64,000 bases of DNA. It comes from VRUE01 sp036265675. Lineage in GTDB: Bacteria; Actinomycetota; Thermoleophilia; Solirubrobacterales; 70-9. The stretch spans positions 1 to 64,000 of the forward strand of contig DATAOP010000047.1 of assembly GCA_036265675.1 (NCBI GenBank), read 5' to 3'. A program made the translations under genes and the position numbers. This document shows positions 24,676 to 33,458 of the stretch, piece by piece; within the stretch, counting starts at the first letter, position 1, and the number at the start of each line of letters is the position of its first letter. Below the pieces are notes generated by a model. That model saw only the letters and a list, made by a program, of their open reading frames with translations. It did not search any database and was not told where the DNA came from.

Positions 24676-25710
24676 ATGCGAGCCGTTACCTTCCAGGCGC
24701 CCGGCGAGGTCCGGATCGACGAGAAGCCCGACCCCGAGGTCGGCGCCCCCGACGAGGCGCTGGTCAGGGTCGAGGCGAGCGGGATCTGCGGCTCCGACCT
24801 CCACATCTTCCACGGCAGGGTCCCGGTCGAGGCCGGTTTCACGATCGGGCACGAGTTCGTCGGAACGGTGCTTGCGGCCGGCAACGACGTCGAGCGGGTC
24901 GCCGAGGGCGATCGCGTCCTCGGCTGCTTCCACACCGCCTGCGGCACATGCCGTGCCTGCCTGCGCGGTGACTACCACCGCTGCGAGCGCGGCCGCATAT
25001 TCGGCCACGGCTCGAAGCTGGGCGATCTCCAGGGCGCCCAGGCCGAGCTGCTGCTGGTGCCGCGCGCCGACCTCACCCTGCGACAGGTGCCCGACGGAGT
25101 CTCCGACGAGGTGGCGCTGTTCGCCGGCGACGTGATGGGGACCGGGTTCCATTCGATCGAGCACGCGGGGACGCGCGCCGGCGACACCGTCGCCGTCCTC
25201 GGGCTCGGCCCGGTCGGGCTCTGCGCGGTTCAGGCCGCCGGCGCCGCGGGCGCCACCCGGGTCTTCGCGATCGACTCCGTCGAGCAGCGGCTCGAGATGG
25301 CGGCCGAGTTCGGCGCCGAGCCGCTCCATCTCACCGATCAGGACCCGAAACGGGCGGTGCGGGCCGCGACCGATGGCCGCGGCGTCGACGTCGTCGTCGA
25401 CGCGGTCGGCGACCCGGGCCCGCTGGCGATGGCGATCAGCCTCGTCCGCGACGCGGGCACAGTTTCCGGGATCGGCGCCTACGCCGGCAAGGGTGAGGTC
25501 CCGATCGGACTCGCCTGGCTCAAGGGCGTGACGCTGCGGCTCGGGCTGGCCAACGTGATCGCCCACGTCGACCGGGTGCTGGCGCTGATCGAGGCCGGTC
25601 GGCTCGACCCGGCTCCCCTCGTCACCCACCGGATGAGGCTCGACGAGGCCGCGGACGCCTACCTGCTCTACGACAACCGCGAAGCGCTGACGATCGTCCT
25701 CACGCCGTAG
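24676..25710 (+). CDS. zinc-dependent alcohol dehydrogenase family protein
   Basis: 344 residues from ATG 24676. Medium-chain dehydrogenase: catalytic zinc ligands Cys38 and His59-Glu60 ('GICGSDLHIF', 'TIGHEFVG'), structural zinc cysteines at 89, 92, 95 and 103, NAD-binding 'VLGLGPVGLCAVQAA' and 'AIDSVEQRLEMAAEFGAE' with an acidic residue after the second strand favouring NAD+. Close to threonine/sorbitol-type and glutathione-independent formaldehyde-type enzymes; the substrate is not decidable. It lies 55 bases after the HD-GYP gene. Its 3' end overlaps the convergent GST gene by 11 bases. Confidence 0.9.
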   Translation: MRAVTFQAPGEVRIDEKPDPEVGAPDEALVRVEASGICGSDLHIFHGRVPVEAGFTIGHEFVGTVLAAGNDVERVAEGDRVLGCFHTACGTCRACLRGDYHRCERGRIFGHGSKLGDLQGAQAELLLVPRADLTLRQVPDGVSDEVALFAGDVMGTGFHSIEHAGTRAGDTVAVLGLGPVGLCAVQAAGAAGATRVFAIDSVEQRLEMAAEFGAEPLHLTDQDPKRAVRAATDGRGVDVVVDAVGDPGPLAMAISLVRDAGTVSGIGAYAGKGEVPIGLAWLKGVTLRLGLANVIAHVDRVLALIEAGRLDPAPLVTHRMRLDEAADAYLLYDNREALTIVLTP

Positions 25711-26482
25711 CGACCGCCGGTGCGCCTCTGCGGTGGCGGCGGAACATTTCCTCGACCCAGAGGAAGCCGGGCCGGTCCTTCAGCGGCCGGCGGAACTCCT
25801 CGAGCCCGGCCGCGACCCCGAGCTCGGTCGTCACCGGCCCCTGCTCGGGGAGCACGATCGGGTAGAAGAGCGAGGCCGCGGTCAGGTCCGCAACCGAGAA
25901 GCGGTCGCCGGCCAGGTACTCGCCCCTACCCGCGTCGAGCTCGGCCTCGAGCCGGTCGAAGGCGGCGAGAATCTTGCCACGGGCACGGTCGGCGGCTCCG
26001 GGATCGGCGGCTCCGAACCGGAGGTTGGTGAAGAAGCGGGCATATGAGGTGCTGAGCCCGGCGGCCCGTTGCAGCGGCGGGGGCGCGGTCTGTTCGACGA
26101 TCCGCCGCAGGACATCGGGGTCGCGGCGGAGCTCGTGGAACGCCAGTACCCGGGAGTGGGGCCCGAGCTCCTCGTCGAAGAAGTCCTCGAGCTCGAGCGC
26201 GCGCCGGCGCTGCTCCGCGTCCTCCGGGTAGAGCGCGGGCTCGGGGCGGCGATGCTCGAGCTCGGCGATGATCGCGGTCGAGTCGCCGATGTTGCGACCT
26301 TCGGCGGTGAGGACGGGGAAAGTCACCTGAGAGCCGCGGGTCAGCCACAGGGCGATCGCCATGTGGCTGCCCGGCGTAGGCGAGCGCCGCCGGTGGTCGA
26401 TCTGCTTCCAGGCAAGGGCCCAGCGCGCCTTCTCGCTGTAGTGCGAGACGGGGATCTGCCAGAGGGTCGGTCGTTCCGTCAT
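25700..26482 (-). CDS. glutathione S-transferase family protein
   Basis: 260 residues from ATG 26482. It starts 'PTLWQIPVSHYSEKARWALAWKQI' (thioredoxin-like GST N-domain with a Ser rather than Cys in the first helix) and has 'FPVLTAEGRNIGDSTAIIAELE', the cis-Pro and glutathione-binding Glu/Ser region. The C-terminal helical domain includes 'GEYLAGDRFSVADLTAASLFYPIV' with the N-capping Asp of helix 6. Since actinobacteria mostly use mycothiol, the thiol cofactor is uncertain. It shares a 38-base intergenic region with the divergent pterin dehydratase gene. Confidence 0.85.
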   Translation of the reverse strand: MTERPTLWQIPVSHYSEKARWALAWKQIDHRRRSPTPGSHMAIALWLTRGSQVTFPVLTAEGRNIGDSTAIIAELEHRRPEPALYPEDAEQRRRALELEDFFDEELGPHSRVLAFHELRRDPDVLRRIVEQTAPPPLQRAAGLSTSYARFFTNLRFGAADPGAADRARGKILAAFDRLEAELDAGRGEYLAGDRFSVADLTAASLFYPIVLPEQGPVTTELGVAAGLEEFRRPLKDRPGFLWVEEMFRRHRRGAPAVATA

Positions 26483-26520
26483 TGCCAATTCCCGGACTGC
26501 CTGCCAGCATAGTCCGGGAG

Positions 26521-26796
26521 ATGCCGTTGAACGACCAGGAGATCGAGGCGAGGTTGAGCGAGCACCCCGGCTGGGAGCGGGACGGCCAGGCGATCACGAA
26601 ATCGTTCAAGCGCGAGGACTTCGTCGGCTCGGTGAACTTCGTCAACAGCATCGTCGAGCCGGCCGAGGGCATGAACCATCACCCTGACCTCGGGATCTCG
26701 TGGGACACGGTGACGGTCAGGCTCTCGACCCACTCCGAGGGTGGCGTCACCGCCAACGACTTCGAGCTGGCGGCGAAGATCGACGCCCTCAACTGA
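26521..26796 (+). CDS. 4a-hydroxytetrahydrobiopterin dehydratase (PCD/DCoH)
   Basis: 91 residues, full-length for the family. The signature is intact: 'EGMNHHPDLGISWDTVTVRLSTHSEGGVTANDF' in pieces, with His53-His54-Pro55, His71 and Asp80 of the active site. It dehydrates 4a-carbinolamine pterin to regenerate pterin cofactor. No aromatic amino-acid hydroxylase is in the window, so it may instead serve molybdopterin or folate-related metabolism. ATG 26521 is preceded by GGGAG. The ArfB gene follows 21 bases later. Confidence 0.92.
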   Translation: MPLNDQEIEARLSEHPGWERDGQAITKSFKREDFVGSVNFVNSIVEPAEGMNHHPDLGISWDTVTVRLSTHSEGGVTANDFELAAKIDALN

Positions 26797-26817
26797 GCCG
26801 CGGCTTGCGCCGGTGCG

Positions 26818-27234
26818 GTGGCCGACGAGCTGAAGATCGAGGACGGGCTCGCGATTCCGCTCGCCGAGATCGAGCTGCGGGCGAGCCGCTCCTCGGGCCC
26901 CGGCGGGCAGCACGCGAACGTCACGGCCTCGCGGGTGGAAGCCGTCTTCGACGTCACCACCTCTCGCGCCCTCGACGAGGCGCAGCGCCAGAGGCTGCTC
27001 GACAGTGCCGGTCCGGTGATCAGCGCCGTCGCCCAGGAGGCCCGGGGCCAGGCGCGGAATCGGGAGCTGGCCCTGCAGCGCCTGGCGGCGAAGGTCGCGG
27101 CAGGCCTGCGGGTGCCGCGCCGGCGAAGGCCGACCCGTCCGCCGGCGGCCTCGCGCGAGCGGCGGCTCGAGCAGAAGCGGCGGGCCTCGGAACGGAAGGC
27201 GGGCCGGCGGCGGCCCTCCGGGAGCGGCGAGTGA
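26818..27234 (+). CDS. arfB: ArfB-type peptidyl-tRNA hydrolase (ribosome rescue)
   Basis: 138 residues from GTG 26818. The class-I release-factor GGQ motif is at 27-31 ('SSGPGGQHAN'), with no codon-recognition domain. The C-terminus is a highly basic tail (many Arg/Lys from about 95 on), which in ArfB/YaeJ enters the empty mRNA channel of stalled ribosomes. It releases peptides from non-stop complexes. It lies between a pterin dehydratase and a small unknown gene in the same direction. Confidence 0.9.
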   Translation: MADELKIEDGLAIPLAEIELRASRSSGPGGQHANVTASRVEAVFDVTTSRALDEAQRQRLLDSAGPVISAVAQEARGQARNRELALQRLAAKVAAGLRVPRRRRPTRPPAASRERRLEQKRRASERKAGRRRPSGSGE

Positions 27235-27268
27235 CGCAGACGCTTCCTGCCTGGCAGACTCGAGGCGG

Positions 27269-27616
27269 ATGGCCAGAGGTAGGAAGAGGCGCCCGAAGCA
27301 GAAGGTCGCGACCGTCGAGTACCGCGACGAGGAGGGCAACACCCTCGTCCTGCGGCAGTCGCTGAGTGCGCTGACGATCAGGAAAATCGGCCTCGGGCCG
27401 TCCAGCTCGGCCGCCTCGGTCGACGACGCATGGCGACGGCGCTCCGAGCTCCTGTTCGAGCGTCTGGCGGTCAGCTGGGAGATCGCCGGTCTGCCGATGA
27501 CCGACCAGAAGATGCTGCTCGGCCGGTATCGGATGGCCGACTCGGCGACCCAGCGCTGGGTGCGAGAAACGATCGCGCACCACGTCGAGCGCCATATCCC
27601 GGAGCTCGCCGGCTAG
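27269..27616 (+). CDS. small hypothetical protein with basic N-terminus
   Basis: 115 residues. The first 12 residues are mostly Arg/Lys ('ARGRKRRPKQK'), then a strand-like 'VATVEYRDEEGNTLVLRQSLS', and a helical C-terminal half 'RRRSELLFERLAVSWEIAGLPMTDQKMLLGRYRMADSATQRWVRETIAHHVERHIPEL' (shown in part). I recognise no family. It follows arfB by 34 bases and codon usage is normal for the genome, so it is likely expressed. A nucleic-acid or ribosome contact is possible from the basic end but unproven. Confidence 0.6.
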   Translation: MARGRKRRPKQKVATVEYRDEEGNTLVLRQSLSALTIRKIGLGPSSSAASVDDAWRRRSELLFERLAVSWEIAGLPMTDQKMLLGRYRMADSATQRWVRETIAHHVERHIPELAG

Positions 27617-27680
27617 AACCGGGGATTGGCAGGTCGCCCATCCAGGTTAGGGTGGAGGGGACGACAGAAAGGAGCCCCCG

Positions 27681-28061
27681 ATGTTCACCGATTCAGAGGC
27701 GACGAACAGCTTCGCCGTCGACGATCTCGAGAAGGCGAAGGAGTTCTACGGCGAGACGCTGGGCATCAGGGCCGAGGTCCTTGACGAGGCGAATGGCCTT
27801 CTCTCCCTCAAGCACGGGGGAGGTGGAGACACCCTGATCTACCTCAAACCGGACTTCGTGCCGGCGACCTACACGGTGCTGGGCTTCACCGTCGACGACG
27901 TCGATAAGGCGGTCGACGCGCTGACCGAGCGCGGCGTCGAGGTCGAGCGCTACGAGGGATTCGACCAGGACGAGAAGGGGATCGCGCGCGGCAACGGCCC
28001 CGACATCGCCTGGTTCAAGGACCCGGCCGGGAACATCCTCTCGGTGCTGTCGGCCCCGTAG
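27681..28061 (+). CDS. VOC (glyoxalase/bleomycin-resistance fold) protein
   Basis: 126 residues. The paired beta-alpha-beta-beta-beta units of the vicinal oxygen chelate fold are visible: 'TNSFAVDDLEKAKEFYGETLGI' and 'YTVLGFTVDDVDKAVDALTERGVEVERY', ending in 'AWFKDPAGNILSVL' with the conserved DPxGN turn. The first metal-ligand His is replaced in 'SFAVDD', so catalysis by a standard glyoxalase mechanism is doubtful. It has a clear ribosome-binding site AAAGGAG (27668-27674), 6 bases from ATG, unlike many neighbours. gadB follows by 15 bases. Confidence 0.85.
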   Translation: MFTDSEATNSFAVDDLEKAKEFYGETLGIRAEVLDEANGLLSLKHGGGGDTLIYLKPDFVPATYTVLGFTVDDVDKAVDALTERGVEVERYEGFDQDEKGIARGNGPDIAWFKDPAGNILSVLSAP

Positions 28062-28076
28062 TAGTCTCGACGCCCG

Positions 28077-29456
28077 GTGCGACCGGGAGACAACAAGCCG
28101 ACCGAGGGCGAGGCCTTCTACGGCGCCCGGTGGCTGACCGAAGACGCCCCCGACAAGGAGTTTCCGGCCGGTTGGATGTCGGCGCTGGACGCGAAACGCC
28201 TCGTCGCCGAGGAACTCGCGGTCGAGGGTGACCCGGCCCGCAACCTGGCCACCTTCGTCACCACCTGGATGGAGCCCGAGGCCCGGGAGCTGATTGCCGG
28301 CAACCTCCACCGCAACTTCATCGACCACGCCGAGTACCCGATCTCGGCCGAGATCGAGCAGCGCTGCGTGCGGATGCTCGCCGACCTCTTCAACGCCCCC
28401 GGGGAGACGACCGGCTGCCGGACCCAGGGCTCCTCCGAGGCGATCATGCTCGGCGCCCTCTCGCTGAAGTGGAAGTGGCGCCAGCGCCGCGAGGCCGCCG
28501 GCAAGGGGACCGACTCCCCGAACCTCGTGTTCGGCGGCGACGTCCACGTGGTCTGGGAGAAGTTCTGCCGCTACTTCGACGTCGAGCCGCGGATCGTGCC
28601 TTTGCAGGAGGGCAAGTACACGATCGGCCCCGAGGACGTGGAGCCCCATGTCGACGAGAACACGATCGGCGTCGCCGCGGTCCTCGGCACGACCTTCACC
28701 GGCCACCGCGACGACATCGTCGGAATCAACGACCTGCTGATCAGGCTGCGGGACGAAAAGGGCCTCGACGTGCCGTTGCACGTCGACGCCGCCAGCGGCG
28801 GCTTCGTCTGGCCCTTCATCTACCCGGACTCGAAATGGGACTTCCGGCTCGAGCAGGTCCGCTCGATCAACGTCTCCGGCCACAAGTTCGGCCTCGTCTA
28901 CCCCGGGATCGGGTGGCTTATCTTCCGCGAGAAGGACGACCTCGCGCAGGACCTCGTCTTCGAGGAGAACTATCTCGGGAAGACCGACGCGACGTTCACC
29001 CTCAACTTCTCGACCGGATCGGCGATGGTGCTCGCCCAGTACTACAACTTCGTCCGGCTCGGGCGCGAGGGATACACGTACGTGATCGGGATCATGGAAC
29101 AGAACGCCCGCAACCTCGCCGAGCAGCTCCAGGCCCAGGGCGACTTCGAACTGATCGACCCGGATGAGGAGCAGCTGCCGCTGGTCGCCTTCCGGCTCGC
29201 CGGCGACAAGCCCTACGACGAGTTCGACGTCGCCTGGCAGCTCTCGGCCGAGCGCGGCTGGATGGTGCCCGCCTACACGCTGCCGCCGAACGCCCAGGAC
29301 GTGAAGGTTCTGCGCGCCCTGGTCAAGGAGACGCTGAGCCGGGCGCAGGTCGACCGCCTCGCCTCCGATATCGCCGAAGCCTGCGCCAAGCTCGAGAAGA
29401 AGGGCGGCCTGATGGAGGCCGAGCGGCGCCAGGTCAAGACCGGCACCGGCTACTGA
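28077..29456 (+). CDS. gadB: glutamate decarboxylase
   Basis: 459 residues from GTG 28077. A PLP group-II decarboxylase of the GAD type: 'GCRTQGSSEAIMLGALSLKWKWR', 'PLHVDAASGGFVWPF' (Asp-His of cofactor binding), and 'NVSGHKFGLVYPGIGW' with PLP lysine Lys270. It converts glutamate to GABA with use of a proton, in acid resistance or GABA metabolism. No glutamate/GABA antiporter is adjacent. A small DUF2269-like membrane protein gene starts 4 bases later. The family is firm; the physiological role is inferred. Confidence 0.95.
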   Translation: MRPGDNKPTEGEAFYGARWLTEDAPDKEFPAGWMSALDAKRLVAEELAVEGDPARNLATFVTTWMEPEARELIAGNLHRNFIDHAEYPISAEIEQRCVRMLADLFNAPGETTGCRTQGSSEAIMLGALSLKWKWRQRREAAGKGTDSPNLVFGGDVHVVWEKFCRYFDVEPRIVPLQEGKYTIGPEDVEPHVDENTIGVAAVLGTTFTGHRDDIVGINDLLIRLRDEKGLDVPLHVDAASGGFVWPFIYPDSKWDFRLEQVRSINVSGHKFGLVYPGIGWLIFREKDDLAQDLVFEENYLGKTDATFTLNFSTGSAMVLAQYYNFVRLGREGYTYVIGIMEQNARNLAEQLQAQGDFELIDPDEEQLPLVAFRLAGDKPYDEFDVAWQLSAERGWMVPAYTLPPNAQDVKVLRALVKETLSRAQVDRLASDIAEACAKLEKKGGLMEAERRQVKTGTGY

Positions 29457-29460
29457 AGCC

Positions 29461-29922
29461 GTGGAGGACGTCGTCCTCTACCTCCACCTGCTCGGCGTCC
29501 TGACGTTCGTCGCCGGGATCGCCGTCGCCGGCGTTCCGTTCGAGGCGGCGCGGCGCAGCGAGGATCCGGCCGAGATCGCGCTGCTGCTCGGGCTCACCCG
29601 CTACGGCGTCGCCCTCGTCGGCCTCGGTGGGCTGCTGCTCCTGGTCTGCGGGCTCTGGCTGGTCGAACTGGCCGACGTCGGCTTCGGCGCCGGCTGGGTC
29701 CTGGCGGCGATCTCGCTGTTCCTCGTCGCTGTCGCGCTCGGCGGCCTCGGTGGGCAGACCCCGAAGCGGGCGCGCGAACTCGCGACGGGGCTCGCGGAGC
29801 GGGGCGAGGCGGCGGGCCCCCAGCTCCGCGCCCTGCTCGACGACCCCCGCTCGAGGGCTGCGAATTACGCGTCCTCGGCGCTGATCCTGGTCGTGCTCGC
29901 GCTGATGGTCTTCAAGCCATAA
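29461..29922 (+). CDS. DUF2269-like integral membrane protein
   Basis: 153 residues from GTG 29461. Four hydrophobic helices are visible (near 5-25, 45-68, 75-98 and 133-151), with 'LYLHLLGVLTFVAGIAVAGVPFEAARR' at the start, as in DUF2269 proteins. No function is established for this group. It follows gadB by 4 bases and its stop codon overlaps a CATAAT box that may serve the next gene. Confidence 0.65.
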   Translation: MEDVVLYLHLLGVLTFVAGIAVAGVPFEAARRSEDPAEIALLLGLTRYGVALVGLGGLLLLVCGLWLVELADVGFGAGWVLAAISLFLVAVALGGLGGQTPKRARELATGLAERGEAAGPQLRALLDDPRSRAANYASSALILVVLALMVFKP

Positions 29923-29929
29923 TGGAACG

Positions 29930-30700
29930 ATGAAGCGCAGGATCGTGATCACGACGATGGTGGCGCTGCTCTGCATGGGCGGGGTGGCGGGGGCCCTGAA
30001 GATCAGGGCGGGGAACCTGATCCTCAACGCCGACGGCGGCTTCTCGCCGAAGGCGCTTCCCGCTCATCACGACGCCCCGATAACCATCCACGGTGGTGGA
30101 AAGCTGTCGACCGTCACCGGGGACCTGCCGCCGATCGTCGAAAACCTGGTGGTCGAATTCGATCGCCACGGGCACCTCGAGACGAAGGGCCTGCCGGTCT
30201 GCAGCCAGGGCAGGCTCGAGGCCACCACGACTCCGCAGGCGCGCAGGAACTGTCCGGGATCGATCGTCGGCAAGGGCGAGGGGAGCGCGATCGTCGCCTT
30301 CCCCGAACAGAGGCCGTTCAAGGTCTCGTCCCCGATCACGATCTTCAACGGCCCGCGCAGGCACGGCAATCCGACCGTCTACGGGCACGCATACACCACC
30401 GTCCCGGTGCCGACGACCTTCGTCGTCCCGGTCGAGATCGAAAAAATTCACAAGGGCGTCTACGGCTACCGCACCAAAGCCCGGATCCCGAAAATCGCCG
30501 GCGGGGCCGGTCACCCGGTCTCGGGCTCGCTGAAGATCGGCCGCAAGTGGACCTTCAAGGGCGTCCATCACAGCTACGTCAATGCGCGCTGCGAAACCCA
30601 CCACCTGCAGGCCCGCGCCGAAGTCACCTTCAAGAACGAAGGAGCGGGCAAGACCTTCCTCAGGGGCACCTTCGTGCGCCCCTGCACCGTGCGGCGCTAG
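29930..30700 (+). CDS. exported protein of unknown function
   Basis: 256 residues with a short signal peptide (basic 'KRR', hydrophobic to about 22, 'AGA'). The mature part is rich in beta-strand pattern and contains four cysteines and many His/Lys. No catalytic motif is recognised; similar exported proteins are frequent in this group. A CATAAT box (29918-29923) lies 6 bases before the ATG, suggesting an independent leaderless message. It is convergent with a decayed gene. Confidence 0.65.
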   Translation: MKRRIVITTMVALLCMGGVAGALKIRAGNLILNADGGFSPKALPAHHDAPITIHGGGKLSTVTGDLPPIVENLVVEFDRHGHLETKGLPVCSQGRLEATTTPQARRNCPGSIVGKGEGSAIVAFPEQRPFKVSSPITIFNGPRRHGNPTVYGHAYTTVPVPTTFVVPVEIEKIHKGVYGYRTKARIPKIAGGAGHPVSGSLKIGRKWTFKGVHHSYVNARCETHHLQARAEVTFKNEGAGKTFLRGTFVRPCTVRR

Positions 30701-30713
30701 TCGGCGGACGGGC

Positions 30714-30978
30714 TCAGGATTCGGCGCGGAAGCTGATTCCGTTGAGGCTCGGAACGCAGCCGAGCACTTCGCAAACCGGCTTCACCTCTCCGCTCGGATA
30801 GACACCGAGCTCGGGCGACGGCTGCGGCCCGGTCATCGGGAAGTACTCAACCTGAAGTGGGCGAAATCCCGCCGGCAGCATGAAGGCGGTCGTCGCGTCG
30901 TTGGATCGCCACCGTTGCGGTTCCGCTTCCGATGGCAATTGTCGCCATCACGTTGGCGTAGGTGAGTGTCGAGCGCAT
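30714..30978 (-). pseudogene. decayed exported-protein gene (frameshift/internal deletion)
   Basis: From ATG 30978 the frame reads 'MRSTLTYANVMATIAI', the leader type common in Thermoleophilia exported proteins, but then runs to an early stop at 30847. A second frame from about 30910 reads 'TAFMLPAGFRPLQVEYFPM' and ends 'SLNGISFRAES' at 30714, like the C-terminal domain of such proteins. Head and tail are thus joined with most of the middle missing and out of frame. An alternative is two unrelated small genes; I favour a pseudogene. Confidence 0.6.
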
Positions 30979-31069
30979 CTGGCCTCCCCCTGATTTCGGG
31001 CGGACTCTAGGACCTGCTTCTGCCAGCGGCTCTTCCCAGGACCGCGAAGGACGCATATGATCGAACGCG

Positions 31070-31639
31070 ATGCGTGAGCCCAGCTGGAAGGAAATGCTGA
31101 TCGAAGGCTGGGCGTTCATCGTCATAGGGGCCATCTGCTTCGTCGGAGGCTTGGTAGCCGGCGGTCTCCTTGGCTCGACGAAGACGGAAACCGTCACCGT
31201 GGCTGCGAGCTCAAACCCACTCGAATCTGAAGCGGGCGAAGCTGAAGAAGCGGAAGAAGCTGAAGAAGGGAGCGGCGCTGCGGCGACCGGGGGGAGCGCC
31301 TCCAACGAACCAGGCGCTCAGGTCTTCGCAGGCAACGGCTGCGGCAGCTGTCATACCTTCAAGGCAGCCAACTCGACTGGAACGACGGGCCCCAACCTGA
31401 ACGAATACCTGGCCCCAGACGACGACCAGGCCGGGATCGAAGAAATGATCGTCGACCCCAACTCCGAGATCGCCGAAGGCTACTCGGCCAACGTGATGCC
31501 GACGGCCTACGGCCAGAGCATCTCCAAGGGTGAAATCGAACAGCTGGCACAGTTCCTGGTCAACAACTCGCCCGCGGGTGGCGGGCAGCCGGAGGGTCCC
31601 GGCGGCGAGGAACACGACGTCGGCGGCCCCACCAACTGA
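31070..31639 (+). CDS. membrane-anchored c-type cytochrome (mono-haem)
   Basis: 189 residues. One membrane helix (about 14-35) is followed by a Glu/Ala-rich spacer ('EAGEAEEAEEAEEG') and a cytochrome c domain with haem site CGSCH at 91-95 and probable axial Met143 in 'NVMPTAYGQ'. The fold resembles the cytochrome c domain attached to oxidase subunit II, but here it stands alone. It would carry electrons on the outer face of the membrane. A short acidic tail follows the domain. No oxidase gene is in the window. Confidence 0.88.
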   Translation: MREPSWKEMLIEGWAFIVIGAICFVGGLVAGGLLGSTKTETVTVAASSNPLESEAGEAEEAEEAEEGSGAAATGGSASNEPGAQVFAGNGCGSCHTFKAANSTGTTGPNLNEYLAPDDDQAGIEEMIVDPNSEIAEGYSANVMPTAYGQSISKGEIEQLAQFLVNNSPAGGGQPEGPGGEEHDVGGPTN

Positions 31640-31657
31640 GCAGTTCAGCGACCACCC

Positions 31658-32029
31658 TCAGTCGTCCGGACCACCTCCGCCCCTCTCTCCGTCCCCACCG
31701 GTGGAGCCGCCCGAATCGTCGGCGTGCATGGGCGGGATCGGTTCGGCCACCGGGGGTACGACCGGTGGAGCGGGTTCGGGCTGCGTTCGGGTAGGGGACC
31801 CGTTCGGGTGCTTCGGAGTTGAATGGCTCCTCGGTGTCGGTTGCGCCGGGGTCCTCCGCTCCTTGGTCCTGGGGGCGAGCGCGTCGCCGGCTGAGATCGG
31901 TTCCGAGGCCAGGCCGATCTGCTGGCTCGCGACCCTGCTCGCCGCGATCGAGATCGCAGCCGCGATCAGCATTCCGAGGAGCGCCAGCCCGAGCCAGCGA
32001 GCCGCAGGGGGGAACCGCATCCGTGTCAT
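31658..32029 (-). CDS. small membrane-anchored proline-rich protein
   Basis: 123 residues. One N-terminal membrane helix (about 12-30), then an extracytoplasmic segment rich in Pro, Thr, Ser, and a Gly/Asp tail ('DDSGGSTGGDGERGGGGPDD'). No family is recognised. It lies 40 bases after the sensor kinase in the same direction, so it may be the third gene of the two-component operon and a candidate accessory sensor or target. Confidence 0.6.
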   Translation of the reverse strand: MTRMRFPPAARWLGLALLGMLIAAAISIAASRVASQQIGLASEPISAGDALAPRTKERRTPAQPTPRSHSTPKHPNGSPTRTQPEPAPPVVPPVAEPIPPMHADDSGGSTGGDGERGGGGPDD

Positions 32030-32069
32030 GGGTCAAGCCTAGGTGGGGGCCGGTAAAGGTCAGGCAAAG

Positions 32070-33458
32070 TCACCGAACGCTCTCCCGATCCGGCGCCACC
32101 GGGAGCTCGATCACCGCCCGCGTGCCGCCGCCCTCGCGGGCCGAGAGAGTCACCTCGCCTCCCCACTGCCGAACGAGCTCGCGCGCAATCGGAAGGCCCA
32201 GCCCGGTGCCGCTCGGGCCGCTGCGCCCGGCGCTGCCACGGCTGAAGCGATCGAAGACCGCCTCCTCCTCGCCGGGCTCGAGTCCGGGCCCCCGATCGAG
32301 GATCTCGAGCCGGCCGGGGCCGGCGTCGATCACAACCGCGTTCCCCCGCGGCGAGTAGCGGATCGCGTTCTCGAGCAGCGCATCGATCGAGCGGTCGAGG
32401 TCGTGGGTCGCGCACCAGGCGCGTGCGTCGCCGCCGCCTCTGGTCTCGAGCTCGATCGAGCGCTCCGCGGCCGAGCCCCGCAGGCGCTCTGCCGCCCGCG
32501 TTGCCGCGACGCCGAGGTCGACCGACTCCGCCGCCAGCTCATGCTCCCCAGCCCTACTCAGGATCAGCAGCTCATCGACGATCAGGGAGAGCCGGTCGAT
32601 CTCCGCCAAAGCCGCGTCGACCTCGCCTGCGGCCGGATCTCTGCCACGAATTCGGTCGGCGAGTGCCTCCAGGCGAAGCCGCAGTCCGGTGAGGGGCGTG
32701 CGGAGCTGATGGGAAGCGTCGGCGACGAAGTCCCGCTGGGCACGCAGCAGGCGCCTGATCCGTTCGGTCATCTCATTGAAGGCGCGGGAGAGGCTGCGCT
32801 GCTCGGCGCTGCCTTCGACCACGACCGTCGAGTCGAGATCACCTGTCGCGACCCGCCTTGCCGCGCGATCGAGGCGGCGGATCGGCCGGGCGATCTGCTG
32901 GGCGACGACCGCCGCCGCCGCGATCCCGAGGAGGAGTACCACTCCGGCCAGTGCCGCCAGGTCGAGGATCGAGGTCCGGACCGCCCGGTTAACTGCGGCG
33001 ACGCTCTGGGTCACGCGCGCGGCCCCGGATACCCGGCCATGACTCAGCACCGGCTGGGAGGTGGCGAGGATGTCGGCGCCGAGTGTTTCGCTGTGGCGGG
33101 TGATCTGCTCTCCGTGGCCGCTGAGGGCAGCCTGGATCTCCGGCCTATCGGCGTAGTCGCGGCCGGCAGGGGCGCCGCCCGAGTCGGCGAGAAGCCGGCC
33201 GCCACCGTCGACGACGATCACCCGGCCGCGGACGCTGGCGGCTGAGACCCGAACGAGACGGCGGAGGGCGGGCCGCTGCGAGGGTGCGAGCAGCTCCGAA
33301 GCGGAGGCTGCAACGAGGTCTACCTGGCTTCGAGCCTGCCCCTTCACCTCGGAGTCGACACGGTCGCGGAGGCTCACGGCCAGCGGCACGCCGAGCGCGA
33401 TCAGCGCCAGCAGCAGGACGTAGGCCAGCGCCAGCAGAAGGGTGACCCGGAGGCTTAC
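32070..33458 (-). CDS. sensor histidine kinase, non-canonical start codon likely
   Basis: 462 residues if translation starts at GTA 33458. The nearest ATG/GTG/TTG is GTG 33389, which would delete the first membrane helix ('VTLLLALAYVLLLALIALGV'). The order is TM1, an extracytoplasmic sensor domain of about 130 residues, TM2 near 170, a HAMP domain ('RPIRRLDRAARRVATGDLDS'), a phospho-acceptor helix 'RDFVADASHQLRTPL', and an ATPase domain with 'NAIRYSPRG', 'DRGPGL' and 'GTGLGLPIA'. The cognate regulator lies upstream. At the junction GTAA replaces the usual GTGA overlap. Confidence 0.85.
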   Translation of the reverse strand, partial: VSLRVTLLLALAYVLLLALIALGVPLAVSLRDRVDSEVKGQARSQVDLVAASASELLAPSQRPALRRLVRVSAASVRGRVIVVDGGGRLLADSGGAPAGRDYADRPEIQAALSGHGEQITRHSETLGADILATSQPVLSHGRVSGAARVTQSVAAVNRAVRTSILDLAALAGVVLLLGIAAAAVVAQQIARPIRRLDRAARRVATGDLDSTVVVEGSAEQRSLSRAFNEMTERIRRLLRAQRDFVADASHQLRTPLTGLRLRLEALADRIRGRDPAAGEVDAALAEIDRLSLIVDELLILSRAGEHELAAESVDLGVAATRAAERLRGSAAERSIELETRGGGDARAWCATHDLDRSIDALLENAIRYSPRGNAVVIDAGPGRLEILDRGPGLEPGEEEAVFDRFSRGSAGRSGPSGTGLGLPIARELVRQWGGEVTLSAREGGGTRAVIELPVAPDRESVR

